Below, piece after piece: positions 54,807 to 62,976 of a stretch of DNA of 64,000 nt. Each line of letters begins with the position of its first letter. Position 1 is the first letter of the stretch. The DNA is from Pistricoccus aurantiacus (lineage in GTDB: Bacteria > Pseudomonadota > Gammaproteobacteria > Pseudomonadales > Halomonadaceae). The stretch is from assembly GCF_007954585.1 (NCBI RefSeq), contig NZ_CP042382.1:2604001-2668000 (forward strand), read 5' to 3'. The position numbers and the translations under genes were made by a program. The notes below the pieces were generated by a model, which worked only from the letters and a program-made list of their open reading frames with translations, made no database searches and was not told the origin of the DNA.

Positions 54807-55520
54807 ATGACTTCATCTCCCTTGCCGGAAAGCTGGAACCGCTATCTGGGCGTCGAATTCGAAGCACCCTACATGCAGGCATTGCGTGCTTTTCTCAGGG
54901 CGGAAAAGGACGCCGGAAAGGTCATCTACCCGCATTCCAGTCACTGGTTTCGCGCCTTCGAACTGACGCCTCTCGAGAAGGTCAAGGTGGTGATTCTCGG
55001 CCAGGACCCGTATCACGGCCCGAACCAGGCTCACGGCCTGTGCTTTTCGGTGCGCCCGGGGGTACCGGTACCGCCTTCGTTGGTCAATATCTACAAGGAG
55101 CTCGCCGAGGATCAAGGCTGTACACCGGTCAACCACGGCTTTCTGGAAAGCTGGGCTCGCCAGGGCGTGCTGATGCTCAACAGCGTCCTGACCGTGGAGC
55201 GGGGCAACCCGGGATCCCATCGCAATCAGGGCTGGGAAACCTTCACCGATCGCGCCATCGCCGCCGTCAACGAGCAATGCGACGGGGTCGCCTTTCTGCT
55301 GTGGGGTAGCCACGCCCAGAAAAAAGCCAGTTTCGTCGATCGCCAGCGTCATCTGGTGTTGCACTCGCCGCATCCTTCTCCGCTGGCGGCCCATCGCGGG
55401 TTCTTCGGCCAGGGTCATTTCTCGAAAGCCAATGAATTTCTCGTCAGCCGCGGCTACGCCGCCATCGACTGGCAGCTTCCATCTCATATCAATCCCGAGT
55501 CCGAGGGCCTGACTTCATGA
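54807..55520 (+). CDS. ung: Uracil-DNA glycosylase (family 1)
   Basis: A 237-aa DNA repair enzyme excising uracil. The catalytic motif [18 protein letters not shown] carries the general base Asp, and the DNA-intercalating loop [13 protein letters not shown] is intact. Length fits the family (E. coli 229 aa). ATG at 54807 was chosen over an in-frame start within the end of apt. It sits 23 bp after apt and overlaps upp by 4 bp. Confidence 0.97.
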   Translation: MTSSPLPESWNRYLGVEFEAPYMQALRAFLRAEKDAGKVIYPHSSHWFRAFELTPLEKVKVVILGQDPYHGPNQAHGLCFSVRPGVPVPPSLVNIYKELAEDQGCTPVNHGFLESWARQGVLMLNSVLTVERGNPGSHRNQGWETFTDRAIAAVNEQCDGVAFLLWGSHAQKKASFVDRQRHLVLHSPHPSPLAAHRGFFGQGHFSKANEFLVSRGYAAIDWQLPSHINPESEGLTS

Positions 55521-56143
55521 GCGTTCACGTCATTCATCATCCGTTGGTCAAGCACAAGCTGGGTTTGATGCGCGAGGCAGGCATCAGTACCAAGAGCTTT
55601 CGGGAGCTGGCCGAAGAAGTCGCCAAGCTGCTGACCTATGAGGCCACTCAGGACCTGCTGTTGGAAGAAGTTTCCATCCAGGGCTGGTCCGGGCCGGTGA
55701 CCATCGAGCAACTGAAAGGCAAGAAAGTGACCGTGGTGCCTATTCTGCGTGCCGGCCTGGGCATGCTGGACGGGGTCACGGATCTGATTCCCAGCGCCAG
55801 AATCAGCGTGGTAGGGCTCTATCGCAACGAGGAGACTCTCAAGCCGGTACCGTATTTCGAGAAATTCACCAACGATATACAAGAGCGCCTGGCCATCGTC
55901 ATCGACCCGATGCTGGCGACCGGTGGCTCCATGGTGGCTACTCTGGACATGCTCAAGGCCAGGGGCTGTCCACTGATGAAGGTGATCGTCCTGGTGGCGG
56001 CGCCGGAGGGCCTTCGTCGGGTAGAGGAAACTCATCCGGAGGTGGAGATCTATACGGCTTCCATCGATGAACGCCTGGACGAAAATGGCTATATCGTGCC
56101 GGGGCTGGGGGACGCGGGAGACAAGATCTTCGGCACTCGTTAG
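55517..56143 (+). CDS. upp: Uracil phosphoribosyltransferase
   Basis: A 208-aa enzyme making UMP from uracil and PRPP. It carries the PRPP site [17 protein letters not shown] and the C-terminal uracil-binding [18 protein letters not shown]. Length equals that of E. coli Upp (208 aa). It overlaps the ung stop (ATGA) and is followed 85 bp later by the uracil permease gene uraA, a common pairing. Confidence 0.97.
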   Translation: MSVHVIHHPLVKHKLGLMREAGISTKSFRELAEEVAKLLTYEATQDLLLEEVSIQGWSGPVTIEQLKGKKVTVVPILRAGLGMLDGVTDLIPSARISVVGLYRNEETLKPVPYFEKFTNDIQERLAIVIDPMLATGGSMVATLDMLKARGCPLMKVIVLVAAPEGLRRVEETHPEVEIYTASIDERLDENGYIVPGLGDAGDKIFGTR

Positions 56144-56228
56144 ACGATTTGCAGCATATCGAATACCCCTTGCGCGCTCCGCTCGGGAATTTTTTTGAAG
56201 CTATTCTTTCATCGATTGGAGCGCCTTG

Positions 56229-57473
56229 ATGCGCGACTCGACTTCTCCTGCCGCCTCCGCCAGACCCTCGCCGGTGCGTCTGCTTCTCACCGGCACGCAG
56301 ATGCTGTTCGTGGCTTTCGGCTCCCTGGTGCTGGTGCCCTTGTTGACCGGACTCGACCCGAGTGTGGCGCTGTTTACCGCCGGGGTGGGCACGCTGATCT
56401 TTCATGCGGTGACCGGCCGCTGCGTTCCGGTCTTTTTGGCTTCGTCCTTCGCCTTCATCGCGCCGATTCAGGGTTCAATCACCGGCTTCGGGGTATCCGC
56501 CACCCTGGGTGGACTCATGGCGGCGGGGCTGGCCTACGTGGTCATGGCCCAGGTGGTGCGGCTGCGCGGTACCGCCTGGCTGCATCGGCTGCTGCCGGCC
56601 ATCGTGGTGGGGCCGATCATCATGGTCATCGGTCTGGCACTTGCTCCTGTGGCGGTGAGCATGGCCAGCGGGGAAACCAGCGACAACATTGGATACAGCC
56701 AGGCGCTGATACTTTCCATGACCAGCCTGCTGGTGACGCTCCTGTTGGCGGTGTTCGGTCGCGGCCTGCTACGGCTGGTGCCGATCATGGGCGGTATCCT
56801 CAGCGGTTATCTGCTGGCGCTATCGATGGGTCTCATCGACTTCACCCCGGTACGGGAAGCGGCTTGGCTGTCCCTGCCGAATTTCACCGCGCCGAGTTTC
56901 CACTGGGCCGCGATTCTGTTCATGGTACCGGTGGCCATCGCCCCGGCGGTGGAGCACATCGGCGACATGGTGGCCATCGGCTCCGTCACCGGTCAGCGCT
57001 ATCTCGAGAAGCCCGGGCTGCATCGCACGCTGCTGGGCGATGGGCTGGCCACCTGCGCCGCCGCGCTGTTCGGCGGCCCGCCCAATACCACCTATTCCGA
57101 GGTAACCGGTGCGGTCATGCTGACCCGAGCCTTCAACCCGCTTTTCATGATCGTGGCTGCCTGCGTGGCGATCGCGCTGGCACTGTTCGCCAAGCTGGGT
57201 GCTATCCTGCAAACGATTCCGGATCCTGTGATGGGGGGCATCATGACGCTGCTGTTCGGCTCCATCGCTGTGGTGGGCATGAACAGCCTGGTGCGGGCCG
57301 GCCATTCCCTGACCGCGCCGCGCAACCTGGTGGTGGTATCGCTGATTCTGGTCTTCGGCATCGGCGGCATGCAGCTGGGAGGAGGGCAGTTCACCCTGCA
57401 GGGGGTCAGTCTCGCCGCGGTGGTAGGCATCCTGCTGAACTGGATACTGCCGCCGGCCCGGAAAGGAGAGTGA
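56229..57473 (+). CDS. uraA: Uracil/xanthine permease UraA (NCS2 family)
   Basis: A 414-aa permease with 14 predicted membrane segments. Signatures: GTQMLFVAFGSLVLVPLLTG near the N-terminus, the substrate-binding VAIAPAVEHIGDMVAIGSVTG with its Glu, and GGPPNTTYSEVTGAVMLTR. The neighbouring upp favours uracil as substrate. ATG at 56229 has GGAG 8 nt upstream. It differs clearly from the AzgA-type NCS2 permease earlier in the window. Confidence 0.94.
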   Translation: MRDSTSPAASARPSPVRLLLTGTQMLFVAFGSLVLVPLLTGLDPSVALFTAGVGTLIFHAVTGRCVPVFLASSFAFIAPIQGSITGFGVSATLGGLMAAGLAYVVMAQVVRLRGTAWLHRLLPAIVVGPIIMVIGLALAPVAVSMASGETSDNIGYSQALILSMTSLLVTLLLAVFGRGLLRLVPIMGGILSGYLLALSMGLIDFTPVREAAWLSLPNFTAPSFHWAAILFMVPVAIAPAVEHIGDMVAIGSVTGQRYLEKPGLHRTLLGDGLATCAAALFGGPPNTTYSEVTGAVMLTRAFNPLFMIVAACVAIALALFAKLGAILQTIPDPVMGGIMTLLFGSIAVVGMNSLVRAGHSLTAPRNLVVVSLILVFGIGGMQLGGGQFTLQGVSLAAVVGILLNWILPPARKGE

Positions 57474-57474
57474 A

Positions 57475-57557
57475 CCGCGCGTGGATTCGCTGAGCCCGTG
57501 GATATTGCATCAGATCAAGCGCTGCGCGCTCAGCGCCAATCCAACGAATCCGCGCGG
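57475..57557. repeat. 83-bp nested inverted repeat after uraA
   Basis: CCGCGCGTGGATTCG at 57475-57489 matches CGAATCCGCGCGG at 57545-57557 as an inverted repeat with two single-base differences in length. Nested GCTGAG and CTCAGC arms lie inside. It starts 2 bp after the uraA stop and has no U-tract. It could be a stabilising 3' hairpin or a dispersed palindromic repeat. Confidence 0.5.
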
Positions 57558-57649
57558 ATGAGTTGATTTGCCATTTCGGTTAAGATGTTCTTACCGCGCA
57601 AATTGATAGGCTTGTTTTTTTGAAGCCTTTCACGTTAACAGGAAATATC

Positions 57650-58252
57650 ATGACGCCGGATCGACTGACTGGCTTGATTCTGGCTGGCGGCCAGGGACGA
57701 CGCATGGGAGGGCGTGATAAAGGCCTGGTGTCCTTTGCTGGCGGACCGCTGATTGCCCAAGTGCGAAAGCGCCTCGAAGGCCAGGTGGCGGAGGTGCTGA
57801 TCAACATCAATCGCCACAGAGAGGAATACGCAGATTTCGGCGATCGAATCGTGACGGACCGGGAAGGGGGTTATCAAGGGCCGCTCATGGGCATCTGGAG
57901 CGGGCTGTGCGCGGCCACCACCCCTTGGGTAATCGTGGTGCCCTGTGATAGTCCGCTATTGCCGGTGGATCTGGTGTCGCGCCTCGTGAAGGGGCTGGGA
58001 AAGGCGGATATCGCCGTCGCTCACGACGGTGAACGGCTGCATCCGGTGGTAGCACTGATTCGCCGCGATCTGGCGGAAGACCTCGGCGCGTCGCTGGCGG
58101 CGGGAGAACGCAAGATCGACCGCTGGTATGACCGTCATGCCTGGCGCTCGGTGGATTTCAGCGACTGCCCCGAGGCGTTTGCCAACCTCAATACCTTCGA
58201 TGAAAAGCAGTTGCTGGAACGCCGGATCGTCCCCGGCGAAGAGGCATCATGA
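57650..58252 (+). CDS. mobA: Molybdenum cofactor guanylyltransferase MobA
   Basis: A 200-aa enzyme attaching GMP to molybdopterin. The GTP-binding LILAGGQGRRMGGRDKGLV is at the N-terminus, followed by VPCDSPLLPVDLV and a C-terminal FANLNTFDE. ATG at 57650 has AGGAAAT upstream. It overlaps mobB by 4 bp and begins the Moco gene block. Confidence 0.95.
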   Translation: MTPDRLTGLILAGGQGRRMGGRDKGLVSFAGGPLIAQVRKRLEGQVAEVLININRHREEYADFGDRIVTDREGGYQGPLMGIWSGLCAATTPWVIVVPCDSPLLPVDLVSRLVKGLGKADIAVAHDGERLHPVVALIRRDLAEDLGASLAAGERKIDRWYDRHAWRSVDFSDCPEAFANLNTFDEKQLLERRIVPGEEAS

Positions 58253-58833
58253 GCGCTGTCGCGACGCCTGAGATGAGACTGGACCTTTCTCGGGAAACCT
58301 TGCCGCTGCTGGGTATCGCTGCCTGGAGTGGTACCGGCAAGACCACCCTGCTCGAAAACCTGCTGCCGCGGCTCAAGGATCGTGGCCTTCAGGTAGCGGT
58401 GATCAAGCACGCCCATCATCGTTTCGATATCGACCAGCCCGGCAAGGATAGCCATCGGCTGCGGGAGGCCGGTGCCGCCCCGATGCTGATTGCCTCGCGA
58501 GCGCGGGTGGCCTTGATGATGAACACTTCGGAGCGGGGGGAGCCGGATCTGGCGGCATTGATCGAAATGCTGCGGCCGCTGGCGCCGGATCTGGTGCTGG
58601 TGGAAGGCTTCAAGCAGTGGCCGCTGCCCAAGCTCGAACTGTACCGCCAGGAGGTAGGAAAGACGCTGCGCGCCTGGGAAGATCCTTGGATTCACGCGGT
58701 CGCCAGCCCCCAGTCTCTCGAACTGCCAAAGGATGTGACGGCTCTGAGGCTTGACGATATCGACGCCATCGCGAACTGGGTCGCCACCTGGCCGGAACGC
58801 TGGGCGAGCCGGCGCGGGCCACGTCGGGTTTGA
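58249..58833 (+). CDS. mobB: Molybdopterin-guanine dinucleotide biosynthesis protein MobB
   Basis: A 194-aa GTP-binding protein with Walker A AAWSGTGKTTLLENL and the motif VIKHAHHRFDIDQPGKDSHRLREAGA typical of MobB. The LVEGFKQWPLPKLELYR segment is also conserved. It helps MobA. Its ATG overlaps the mobA stop; moeA starts 35 bp later. Confidence 0.95.
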   Translation: MSAVATPEMRLDLSRETLPLLGIAAWSGTGKTTLLENLLPRLKDRGLQVAVIKHAHHRFDIDQPGKDSHRLREAGAAPMLIASRARVALMMNTSERGEPDLAALIEMLRPLAPDLVLVEGFKQWPLPKLELYRQEVGKTLRAWEDPWIHAVASPQSLELPKDVTALRLDDIDAIANWVATWPERWASRRGPRRV

Positions 58834-58867
58834 AGCACTCCAGACACTTATTACTCAGGAGGTTTTG

Positions 58868-60142
58868 ATGACACTTTCCTGCTTCGACCTCGGCGAGCGC
58901 ATGTTGTCCGTGGAAGAGGCGCTCGCGGCGCTCGATGAAATGGCGCCGCCGCCATTGGCCAGCGAACTCGTCCCCTTGGCACAGCTATGCGACCGAGTGC
59001 TGGCGGAAAATCTGCTGTCGCCTATCGACGTACCGCAGAATACCAACGCGGCCATGGACGGCATTGCCCTGAGCTGGGGCGATGACGCCGCTACCGACTA
59101 CCGCCTGGTCGGCACATCGCTGGCGGGACATGGCTTCTCCGATAAAGTGCCGCCGCAGGCAGCGATCGCCATCACCACCGGCGCGCCGCTGCCCCGAGGG
59201 GCGGATACGGTCATCATGCGCGAGCAGCTGCGTGAATACGAAGACGCGGCGGGCAACCGCCGAGTCATTATCGAGCATGCGAAAAGTGTCAAGACCGGCC
59301 AACACGTGCGTCAGGCCGGCGAGGATCTCGAGCGTGGCGAACTCGCCTTGTCCGCGGGCACGCGGCTGGGCCCGCAGCACCTGGGGCTACTGGCTTCTCT
59401 CGGCGTGGCCAAGGTTCCCGTACATCGTCGCCCGCGGGTGGCAATCTTTTCCACCGGTGATGAAGTCACCGCTCCCGGCGAGCCGTTGCCCGCCGCGGGC
59501 ATCTTCGATGCCAATCGATTTTCCTTGCATGGCTTATTGAATCGTCTGGGCTGCGAGGTTATCGATCTAGGCATTCTGGCGGATGACCCCCAACGCATGA
59601 TGAAAGCGCTGAGCGCCGCAGCGAATTCGCCGGAAACCGCAGTGGACATGGTGCTTACCAGCGGTGGGGTTTCCGTAGGGGACGCGGATTGGATCAAGTC
59701 GGCCCTGGAAACCATCGGTGAGCTGGGCTTCTGGCGTATCGCCATTCGGCCAGGGCGTCCTCTGGCCTTCGGTCGGCTGGGAAGCCGGCGGGTACCGTTC
59801 TTCGGTCTTCCCGGCAATCCCGTGGCGGTCATGGTGACCTTTCTTCAATTCGTTCAGCCGATGCTGCGTCGGCTGCAGGGCCAGCCGGATTGGCGCCCCG
59901 CGAGGCTCTGGGCTCTGGCGGAGGAACCTCTGAAAAGTCGCGAAGGCAGGGTGGACTTCCTGCGCGGCATCTATCATTGCGATAAGCAAGGCAGACTTCG
60001 GGTGCGCAGTACCGGTCGCCAGGGATCGGGTATTCTTTCTTCGATGACCGCGGCCAACTGCCTGATTGAAATCCGCGCGGATCAGACCGGCGTGGAAAAG
60101 GACCAAGTGGTAGCCTTGCAACCGTTCAACGAACTTTTTTGA
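58868..60142 (+). CDS. moeA: Molybdopterin molybdenumtransferase MoeA
   Basis: A 424-aa enzyme inserting molybdenum into adenylated molybdopterin. Seen are [11 protein letters not shown] near residue 59, [43 protein letters not shown] and [15 protein letters not shown], all MoeA signatures, plus the C-terminal domain IV. ATG at 58868 follows AGGAGGTTTTG. I see no mogA or moaB partner in the window. Confidence 0.96.
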   Translation: MTLSCFDLGERMLSVEEALAALDEMAPPPLASELVPLAQLCDRVLAENLLSPIDVPQNTNAAMDGIALSWGDDAATDYRLVGTSLAGHGFSDKVPPQAAIAITTGAPLPRGADTVIMREQLREYEDAAGNRRVIIEHAKSVKTGQHVRQAGEDLERGELALSAGTRLGPQHLGLLASLGVAKVPVHRRPRVAIFSTGDEVTAPGEPLPAAGIFDANRFSLHGLLNRLGCEVIDLGILADDPQRMMKALSAAANSPETAVDMVLTSGGVSVGDADWIKSALETIGELGFWRIAIRPGRPLAFGRLGSRRVPFFGLPGNPVAVMVTFLQFVQPMLRRLQGQPDWRPARLWALAEEPLKSREGRVDFLRGIYHCDKQGRLRVRSTGRQGSGILSSMTAANCLIEIRADQTGVEKDQVVALQPFNELF

Positions 60143-60173
60143 TTATTATTGCGATTCAGCGAGGGTAATCGTC

Positions 60174-60968
60174 ATGAGCTTGACCCATCTCAATGCCCGC
60201 GGCGAAGCCCACATGGTGGATATCGCCGATAAACCCGAAAGCCGACGCGAGGCGTTAGCCAGCGGCTATATTCTCATGCGCCCGGAAACCCTGGCGCTGG
60301 TTAGCGAGGGCGGTTTACCCAAGGGAGACGTCCTGGCAACCGCGCGCATTGCTGGCATTCAGGCGGCAAAACGCACCCACGAACTGATTCCTCTGTGTCA
60401 TGCGTTGGCGCTATCGAAAGTCGAGATCGATTTTCATCTCAACGATGAAAAATCCTGTATCGAAGTATTCGCGCGATGTCGCCTGAACGGGCGCACCGGG
60501 GTGGAAATGGAAGCGTTGACCGCGGTGAGTGTGGCTTGTCTGACTCTTTACGATATGTGCAAGGCGGTAGACAAGGAGATGCAGATCGGCAATATCCAGC
60601 TAGAGACCAAGCAAGGTGGTAAATCCGGTGATTACCGACGCGCCGCCGCCGATACCATCGTCGCTGCCGCTGCTTCTTCAGGCAGGATCGGGCTGCCTCT
60701 TGGCAACGAGGTGCCGAGCGTGCACGTCAAATGCCTGGCGGAACTGCGCGAGCAGCTTGGCGTCAGTGATCTCGACGTGCCTTTCGATGATCTGCCGTCT
60801 CGAGACGTGGCAGGGCTGAAAGCGGCGCTGAAGGCGATCGATCCGCGTTTTGAACGCCTCGAGCAGCCACGTGTCCTATGTGCGATAAATCAGGTCATGG
60901 GAAGCGCGGACACGCCTCTGACGGACGGCGACGAAATCGCATTCTTTCCGCCGGTGACCGGAGGCTGA
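60174..60968 (+). CDS. moaC: MoaC-MoaD fusion (cPMP synthase + MPT synthase small subunit)
   Basis: A 264-aa single frame. Residues 1-160 are MoaC, with [52 protein letters not shown] (active-site Asp/Lys) and [10 protein letters not shown] linker of about 22 residues follows. Residues from about 183 are a complete Moa[15 protein letters not shown] to the C-terminal FFPPVTGG, whose final Gly-Gly carries the thiocarboxylate. Normally these are two genes. A GTG at 60720 with GAGG upstream could also start a free MoaD of about 82 aa. Followed by moaE after 3 bp. Confidence 0.93.
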   Translation: MSLTHLNARGEAHMVDIADKPESRREALASGYILMRPETLALVSEGGLPKGDVLATARIAGIQAAKRTHELIPLCHALALSKVEIDFHLNDEKSCIEVFARCRLNGRTGVEMEALTAVSVACLTLYDMCKAVDKEMQIGNIQLETKQGGKSGDYRRAAADTIVAAAASSGRIGLPLGNEVPSVHVKCLAELREQLGVSDLDVPFDDLPSRDVAGLKAALKAIDPRFERLEQPRVLCAINQVMGSADTPLTDGDEIAFFPPVTGG

Positions 60969-60971
60969 ACC

Positions 60972-61424
60972 ATGATTCGAGTCCAGTACGAACCCTTCGA
61001 TGCGGGTCAGGAGCAGCGAGAGCTACTGGCCAGGCGCCGGGATATCGGCGCCGTGGTCAGTTTTACCGGCCTGGTGCGGGACTTCAACGAACGACCGGAT
61101 GTTACCGCGCTGACCTTGGAGCATTATCCAGGCATGACCGAGCGTGCCCTCGGGGCTATCGTCGACGCGGCTCATGCCCGGTGGACGCTACAAGATGCCA
61201 GGCTTATTCATCGTGTCGGGCGACTGGAACCTGGCGATCCCATCGTGCTGGTGGTCGTGGCTAGCGCACATCGTCGGGCGGCGTTCGAAGCCTGCGACTT
61301 CATTATGGATTATCTCAAGACCCGGGCGCCTTTCTGGAAAAAAGAGCATACCGCCAGTGGCTATTATTGGGTTGCCGAAAGAGCAACGGACCAGCAGGAT
61401 GCCAAGCGTTGGGAGACGTCATGA
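60972..61424 (+). CDS. moaE: Molybdopterin synthase catalytic subunit MoaE
   Basis: A 150-aa subunit that converts cPMP to molybdopterin together with MoaD. It shows [48 protein letters not shown] and the catalytic Lys region [16 protein letters not shown]. Length matches E. coli MoaE (150 aa). It overlaps moaA by 4 bp. Confidence 0.97.
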   Translation: MIRVQYEPFDAGQEQRELLARRRDIGAVVSFTGLVRDFNERPDVTALTLEHYPGMTERALGAIVDAAHARWTLQDARLIHRVGRLEPGDPIVLVVVASAHRRAAFEACDFIMDYLKTRAPFWKKEHTASGYYWVAERATDQQDAKRWETS

Positions 61425-62416
61425 ATACCAATACCCTGATCGACGATTTCGGACGACGAGTACGCTACGTGCGTATTTCGGTCACCGACCGCTGTGATTT
61501 CCGCTGCGTCTATTGCATGAGCGAAGAGATGACCTTCTTGCCTCGGGCTCAGGTGCTGACGCTGGAAGAGCTTTCCATGGTGGCCCAGGCCTTTGTCGAG
61601 CTAGGAGTGGAAAAAATTCGCTTGACCGGCGGCGAGCCGCTGGTGCGTCGAGGAATCGACGATCTGGTCGAAAGGATCGGCGGATTGCCCGGGCTCAAGG
61701 ACTTCGCCATGACCACCAACGGTGCCGGGCTTCGCAAGCATGCCAAGGCGCTGCACGAGGGCGGCATGGGACGACTGAATATCAGCCTGGACTCTCTCGA
61801 CCCAGAGCGCTTCAAGCGTCTGACCCGCACCGGGGATCTCGCCAGAGTGATCGACGGTATTCATGCGGCTCAAGAAGCCGGTTTCGATAGAATCAAGCTC
61901 AACGCGGTGATTCTCAAGGGTCGCAATGACGACGAGGTTCTCGACCTCGTCGACTTCGCTCGTCGAAAGCATCTCGATATCAGTTTTATCGAGGAAATGC
62001 CCTTGGGAGACGTGTCCGATCATTCGCGAGCGGAAACGTTCTGTTCGAGCGACGAGGTGCATGACACCATCGCTACTCGCCATTCCCTGACGCCCACCAC
62101 CACCAACACTTTGGGCCCGTCGCGTTATTATCGCATGGCGGACAGCGACAGCCTGGTAGGGTTCATTTCTCCCCATAGCCATAACTTCTGCGCCAGCTGC
62201 AATCGGGTTCGCGTCACCGCGGAAGGGCGTCTGCTGCTTTGTCTGGGCAATGAACATTCCGTGGATTTACGTGAAGTGTTGCGCCGTTATCCCGGTGATA
62301 TGCAAGCACTCAAGACACGTATTATCGATGCCATGCCGCTTAAGCCCGAGCGTCATTACTTTACGACGGATGGTGATGTTCAGGTAGTACGCTTCATGAA
62401 TATGACCGGCGGTTGA
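61421..62416 (+). CDS. moaA: GTP 3',8-cyclase MoaA (radical SAM)
   Basis: A 331-aa radical SAM enzyme for the first Moco step. The SAM-cluster motif is [12 protein letters not shown] (about residues 25-36). The C-terminal cluster is [22 protein letters not shown], and the essential C-terminal Gly-Gly is present (FMNMTGG). The GTP-binding [13 protein letters not shown] segment is conserved. It is the last gene of the Moco block and is followed by a terminator. Confidence 0.97.
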   Translation: MNTNTLIDDFGRRVRYVRISVTDRCDFRCVYCMSEEMTFLPRAQVLTLEELSMVAQAFVELGVEKIRLTGGEPLVRRGIDDLVERIGGLPGLKDFAMTTNGAGLRKHAKALHEGGMGRLNISLDSLDPERFKRLTRTGDLARVIDGIHAAQEAGFDRIKLNAVILKGRNDDEVLDLVDFARRKHLDISFIEEMPLGDVSDHSRAETFCSSDEVHDTIATRHSLTPTTTNTLGPSRYYRMADSDSLVGFISPHSHNFCASCNRVRVTAEGRLLLCLGNEHSVDLREVLRRYPGDMQALKTRIIDAMPLKPERHYFTTDGDVQVVRFMNMTGG

Positions 62417-62461
62417 ATTATCGCTTATATTGTCTTCTTCATTACTGCGCCTCTTTTCGAT

Positions 62462-62493
62462 AAAACCTCCTTACCCAGTAAGGAGGTTTTTGT
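62462..62493 (+). terminator. Intrinsic terminator after moaA
   Basis: AAAACCTCCTTA at 62462-62473 pairs perfectly with TAAGGAGGTTTT at 62479-62490 around a 5-nt loop, followed by T-rich sequence. It closes the Moco operon. Confidence 0.9.
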
Positions 62494-62513
62494 TGTTTAT
62501 TCCATATCATTTC

Positions 62514-62541
62514 TTGCCAATCTGAATAAACTGAATATACT
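62514..62541 (+). promoter_or_regulatory. Sigma70 promoter candidate of the H-NS-like gene
   Basis: TTGCCA at 62514-62519 and TATACT at 62536-62541 are spaced 16 bp in an AT-rich stretch. The predicted leader to the ATG at 62595 is about 45 nt. Confidence 0.55.
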
Positions 62542-62594
62542 TTCGAGAAAAGTATAACGGTTTTATTCTTTACCCTTGGCTATGGAGTAAGTCG

Positions 62595-62885
62595 ATGTCT
62601 TCTGAATCGCTAGAGCGTATCGCGCGTAACAAGAACGTTGCCCGTGCAGCGGCACGACAACTCAGCATGGAACAGCTGCATAAACTTTCCGAAGTGATCG
62701 GCGAGGTTATCGAACAGAAGCAGCAGGAAGAACAGCAGCGACACGAAGAAGAGGCGATGAAGGAGCGCAAGCTTGCGGAAATTCGTGAGGCGATTACCGA
62801 CGCGGGTTTATCACTGGACGATTTGGTACCGGAGCAGCCCAAGCGTCGCCGTGGACGTCCTCCCAAGAATGCCAGTCAATCTTGA
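62595..62885 (+). CDS. H-NS-like protein with C-terminal AT-hook
   Basis: A 96-aa protein. Residues 1 to about 75 follow the H-NS oligomerisation domain by eye: short helix RIARNKNVARAAARQLSMEQ, then a long acidic coiled helix ending AITDAGLSLDDL, matching the H-NS ADGIDPNEL region. The usual C-terminal DNA-binding domain (TWTGQGR type) is missing. Instead it ends KRRRGRPPKNA, an AT-hook-like core RGRP flanked by basic residues. The natural role would be binding AT-rich DNA and forming filaments. An AT-rich upstream region and a bidirectional terminator frame the gene. Confidence 0.78.
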   Translation: MSSESLERIARNKNVARAAARQLSMEQLHKLSEVIGEVIEQKQQEEQQRHEEEAMKERKLAEIREAITDAGLSLDDLVPEQPKRRRGRPPKNASQS

Positions 62886-62925
62886 GGCAATCAGCGATCT
62901 TACACGCTGCGAAACTGTAGATAAT

Positions 62926-62954
62926 AAAAAGGCGAACATCATGTTCGCCTTTTT
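62926..62954. terminator. Bidirectional intrinsic terminator
   Basis: AAAAA then GGCGAACAT (62931-62939), C, ATGTTCGCC (62941-62949), then TTTTT forms a perfect palindrome with A/T tails on both sides. It ends both the H-NS-like gene (plus) and the RNase J-like gene (minus). Confidence 0.92.
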
Positions 62955-62976
62955 CTATTCAACCTGGTCCATCGAG

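Noticed and set aside
56195-57493. 432-codon plus-strand frame overlapping uraA in another frame
   Set aside because: It is Arg/Gly/Ala-rich without motifs, whereas the uraA frame shows the full NCS2 signature.
57558-57649. Possible Moco riboswitch before mobA
   Set aside because: I could not find the conserved Moco-RNA elements; the region holds only a short hairpin and the mobA ribosome binding site.
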